Assembly: GCF_003478335.1 (NCBI RefSeq) | Contig: NZ_QUFB01000077.1 | Span: 1-7,517 of the forward strand | DNA length: 7,517 nucleotides | Source of the DNA: Clostridium sp. AM49-4BH | GTDB taxonomy: Bacteria; Bacillota; Clostridia; Lachnospirales; Lachnospiraceae | Direction of reading: 5' to 3' | Part shown: positions 5,629 to 7,517 of the stretch, one piece after another | Numbering within the stretch: the stretch's first letter is position 1 | Layout of the letters: every line of letters starts with the position of its first letter | Made by a program: the position numbers and the translations under genes | The notes under the pieces: generated by a model | Databases searched by the model: none | What the model was told of the DNA's origin: nothing | What the model saw: the letters and a program-made list of their open reading frames with translations, nothing else

Positions 5629-6708
5629 TTGTTTCAAAAGGGAATAAAATCTGCCCGGATATTGCCATTAGCTGATGTCGGTATCCGGGCATGGCCGGAA
5701 CAGAATTTCTTGTTTGGAATTCTAAGCGGATCAGAGGATGGCCGAAAGTGGATATACAATCATTTTATACAGATGAGAGGCTCTCATTATATCGGGTATC
5801 AGTGGGATGCAAAAGATGCCAGCATAACCTTTTATCCATATGCGATCCATTATCTTTCCCCTAATATGTTTGATCTTTGTCCGTTTGTTGAAAAAAATAT
5901 GATACCAAAGTCATTGATTCTTGGAATGTTTCGTTCATTCCATGAATTTGTGATCCATGCTATTGATGGTGGGTATTATATTTCTACATTTTTGGATCAG
6001 TTTTTTAGGGAGGACATGAGGGGGCATTATGGGTTTCATCATCCAACATTTATCTATGGCTATGATGGTGGAGAGCGGATTGTTTATATTGCGGATAATT
6101 TCGAACGTGGAAAATATGGCACCAAGAAGATCTCATATGATCAACTTGACAGAGCATTTCGTTTAGTGCCGGATGATATGTGGAAGTATGGAGTTTATCT
6201 GTATCGAGTCACTTCCGCACAGTATTCTTTTGTGCCAGGGTACGTGAAAGAACAGCTTATGGACTATATTGCACCAGGAAATGGAATCTGTTACTTAAAC
6301 CGTACAGTATGCCCGGAATCTTTTCATGATGGCAGTGACTATCTCAATGAGGTTTTCTTTGGTGTGCAGTGCTATGATCTGCTTGATCACTGCTTTCAGG
6401 CGGTGATCAGGCAGGATGATACGTATCCGTCAAAAGACTGGCGCAGTCTGGTTCAGCTCTGCGATCATAAATATCTGATGCGTAGACGGTATCAGTATAT
6501 GATGGAGAATGGTTATGCTGCAGAGGATGATGTACTGTTGAAAGATTTGGAAGAATTGGAAAAAGAATGTCTGATCGCACAGAACATGTATATTAAGTAT
6601 ACAGTGACAGATGATATTAAGATCATAGAACGGTTGCGGGAAAGAATAAGAAAGATTCGGCAGATGGATATTATTGTGACAGAGAATTTTATAAAACGGA
6701 TTTTATAA
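5629..6708 (+). CDS. BtrH/C39-like protein of unknown substrate
   Basis: 359 residues from a TTG start, 25 nt after the immunity pair. There is no signal peptide or membrane helix, so it should be cytoplasmic. The centre reads YYISTFLDQFF (about 117-127) and then FHHPTFIYGYDGG (136-148) and VYIADNF (152-158), followed by KYGTKKISYDQLDRAF. This order of D-x-F, H-x-x-x-x-x-G-Y-D and a following strand resembles the BtrH N-terminal domain, a C39-peptidase-like fold that in butirosin synthesis transfers an acyl group from a carrier protein. No cysteine is present in the first 70 residues, where C39 enzymes carry the nucleophile, so it is not a typical peptidase. Residues about 295-345 are rich in charged heptads and may form a coiled coil. 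The neighbouring adenylate-forming enzyme fits an acyl-transfer role, but this is inference. It could be an unrelated hypothetical family. Confidence 0.6.
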   Translation: MFQKGIKSARILPLADVGIRAWPEQNFLFGILSGSEDGRKWIYNHFIQMRGSHYIGYQWDAKDASITFYPYAIHYLSPNMFDLCPFVEKNMIPKSLILGMFRSFHEFVIHAIDGGYYISTFLDQFFREDMRGHYGFHHPTFIYGYDGGERIVYIADNFERGKYGTKKISYDQLDRAFRLVPDDMWKYGVYLYRVTSAQYSFVPGYVKEQLMDYIAPGNGICYLNRTVCPESFHDGSDYLNEVFFGVQCYDLLDHCFQAVIRQDDTYPSKDWRSLVQLCDHKYLMRRRYQYMMENGYAAEDDVLLKDLEELEKECLIAQNMYIKYTVTDDIKIIERLRERIRKIRQMDIIVTENFIKRIL

Positions 6709-6725
6709 GAATCAGAGAGGATGAC

Positions 6726-7127
6726 ATGGCGGAGTATCAGACGAAGAAAACCAAGCATGCAGTATACAATACATTACGCTGTCTTGGAGGGGTTCTATTT
6801 GGAGAACGTCGGTTTAAGCAGCCAAAATTTTTGGAAAACGCAGCACAGAAGGATAAATACGAGATGTGGCTGGCAATGATTGATGCAGGAAAGATCAATG
6901 AGGCAGAAAATGAATTGATCGCCGAGTTAGAGCATGCATCGGAGGGGGACGTAGACTGCAGAGGACAGAAAATGGAACTATTGGAGGTGGCACTGCAGGT
7001 ATATCAATATATTAATGACAAAGAGGATGAATTCCTTGAGATGCATTGCTACAGCCGTGAAGAAGTGGAAGAGGGTATTCGAAATGCTTTGCAGATGATG
7101 GGGATGCACAATGATCTGCTGTTATAA
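6726..7127 (+). CDS. DUF6483 family protein
   Basis: 133 residues from the ATG at 6726, with AGAGAGG (6714-6720) 5 nt upstream; it follows the previous gene by 17 nt, so it is co-transcribed. The sequence fits the pattern I associate with DUF6483: an N-terminal helix ending in a basic L-F-G-x-x motif (GGVLFGERRF, about 22-31), a central DAGKINEAENEL (53-64), then a helical part with YQYINDKEDEFLE and SREEVEEGI near the end. It appears all-helical and soluble. No catalytic motif is visible and the biochemical function of the family is unknown to me. The start of an adenylate-forming enzyme just downstream suggests a helper in acyl activation or a related metabolic complex, which is a guess from context. 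The family name is assigned from memory of its motifs. Confidence 0.75.
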   Translation: MAEYQTKKTKHAVYNTLRCLGGVLFGERRFKQPKFLENAAQKDKYEMWLAMIDAGKINEAENELIAELEHASEGDVDCRGQKMELLEVALQVYQYINDKEDEFLEMHCYSREEVEEGIRNALQMMGMHNDLLL

Positions 7128-7172
7128 AGCAATACGCAGTAACGGATTTACCGTACAGAAAAGAGGATGAAT

Positions 7173-7517
7173 GTGACGAGAGAAGAGTTAGTACAGTACG
7201 CAGTAGAATACACGTCATTCTATGCGGAAAAATATGCAGGTGCCAACCTGCAGGATGGAAAGAGTCTGCCGATCCTTACCAAAGAGGAGGCGGCGCATGC
7301 GGGAGTATCTATTATTTCCAGGGAATATTACACCAAACTTGGCACGCCGGAGGTGAAAAGTGCATATACTTCCGGGTCGACCGGGATCAGCTTAGAGGCG
7401 TTTTCTAACAATGCGGAAAGCGCAGGACAGCTTTTTTCACTCTGGCTGTACCGGCGGAAATATTATGGGATCAATACCGATGCAAAATTTTGTTTTTTCT
7501 TTACCCTGAGAGATCAT
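7173..7517 (+). CDS. PaaK/CapK-like adenylate-forming enzyme (partial)
   Basis: The first 115 codons of a gene that runs off the right edge. The key motif is YTSGSTG (Thr66 in this numbering), the ATP-phosphate-binding loop of the AMP-binding superfamily. It is preceded by LPILTKEEA, the segment that in PaaK (phenylacetate-CoA ligase) and CapK-type proteins leads into the core, and followed by an aromatic-rich helix (LWLYRRKYYGI). Such enzymes make an acyl-adenylate and pass the acyl group to CoA or a carrier protein; substrate and acceptor cannot be told from this fragment. GTG at 7173 is preferred because AAGAGG (7161-7166) is 6 nt upstream; the in-frame ATG at 7167 would touch that site. 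It lies about 45 nt after the DUF6483 gene in the same direction, so it is probably in the same operon. Base composition is the highest in the window. Confidence 0.8.
   Translation, partial: MTREELVQYAVEYTSFYAEKYAGANLQDGKSLPILTKEEAAHAGVSIISREYYTKLGTPEVKSAYTSGSTGISLEAFSNNAESAGQLFSLWLYRRKYYGINTDAKFCFFFTLRDH

Noticed and set aside
7012..7218. Minus-strand frame at the right end
   Set aside because: It overlaps the DUF6483 gene and the start of the adenylate-forming gene, both supported by motifs and ribosome sites.

Overview
The window looks like a low-GC Firmicute chromosome, most likely a Lachnospiraceae-type gut clostridium. This rests on the A+T-rich coding, strong AGGAGG-like ribosome sites, frequent TTG starts, an AgrD-type peptide, a Sec-secreted RHS protein and a DUF6483 gene. 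It is inference from gene content, not from a marker gene.

Layout. A tRNA-Asn(GTT) at 30-102 ends in a strong bidirectional terminator (107-148). About 400 bases with no convincing gene follow; they hold a pair of TGTCCA direct repeats and a possible decayed reverse-strand reading frame. At 548-724 lies a short gene, easily missed, for a 58-residue AgrD-like cyclic-lactone autoinducer precursor. Its tail runs into five consecutive hairpins (698-878); the loops of two of them are complementary over 7 nt. A near-consensus promoter (893-921) then drives a large secreted RHS/YD-repeat protein (961-4323). Its last ~175 residues form a variable tip with Cys and His motifs like those of papain-like cysteine peptidases. 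After a stable hairpin come two tandem paralogous membrane-anchored proteins (4426-5019 and 5016-5603), overlapping by 4 bases. They are probable immunity proteins for the RHS tip, and their 3' parts are much more alike than the rest.

From 5629 the base composition rises gradually and gene content changes: a BtrH/C39-like protein, a DUF6483 protein and the start of a PaaK/CapK-like adenylate-forming enzyme that runs off the window. These three look like part of a small biosynthetic or acyl-activation operon. It may be co-transcribed with the immunity pair, since the gaps are short and no terminator is seen.

Working hypothesis: a peptide-signal gene, a structured RNA, a secreted polymorphic toxin and a duplicated anchored immunity gene form a contact- or density-linked competition module. 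No AgrB, AgrC or AgrA is present in the window, so processing and sensing of the peptide would have to be encoded elsewhere.
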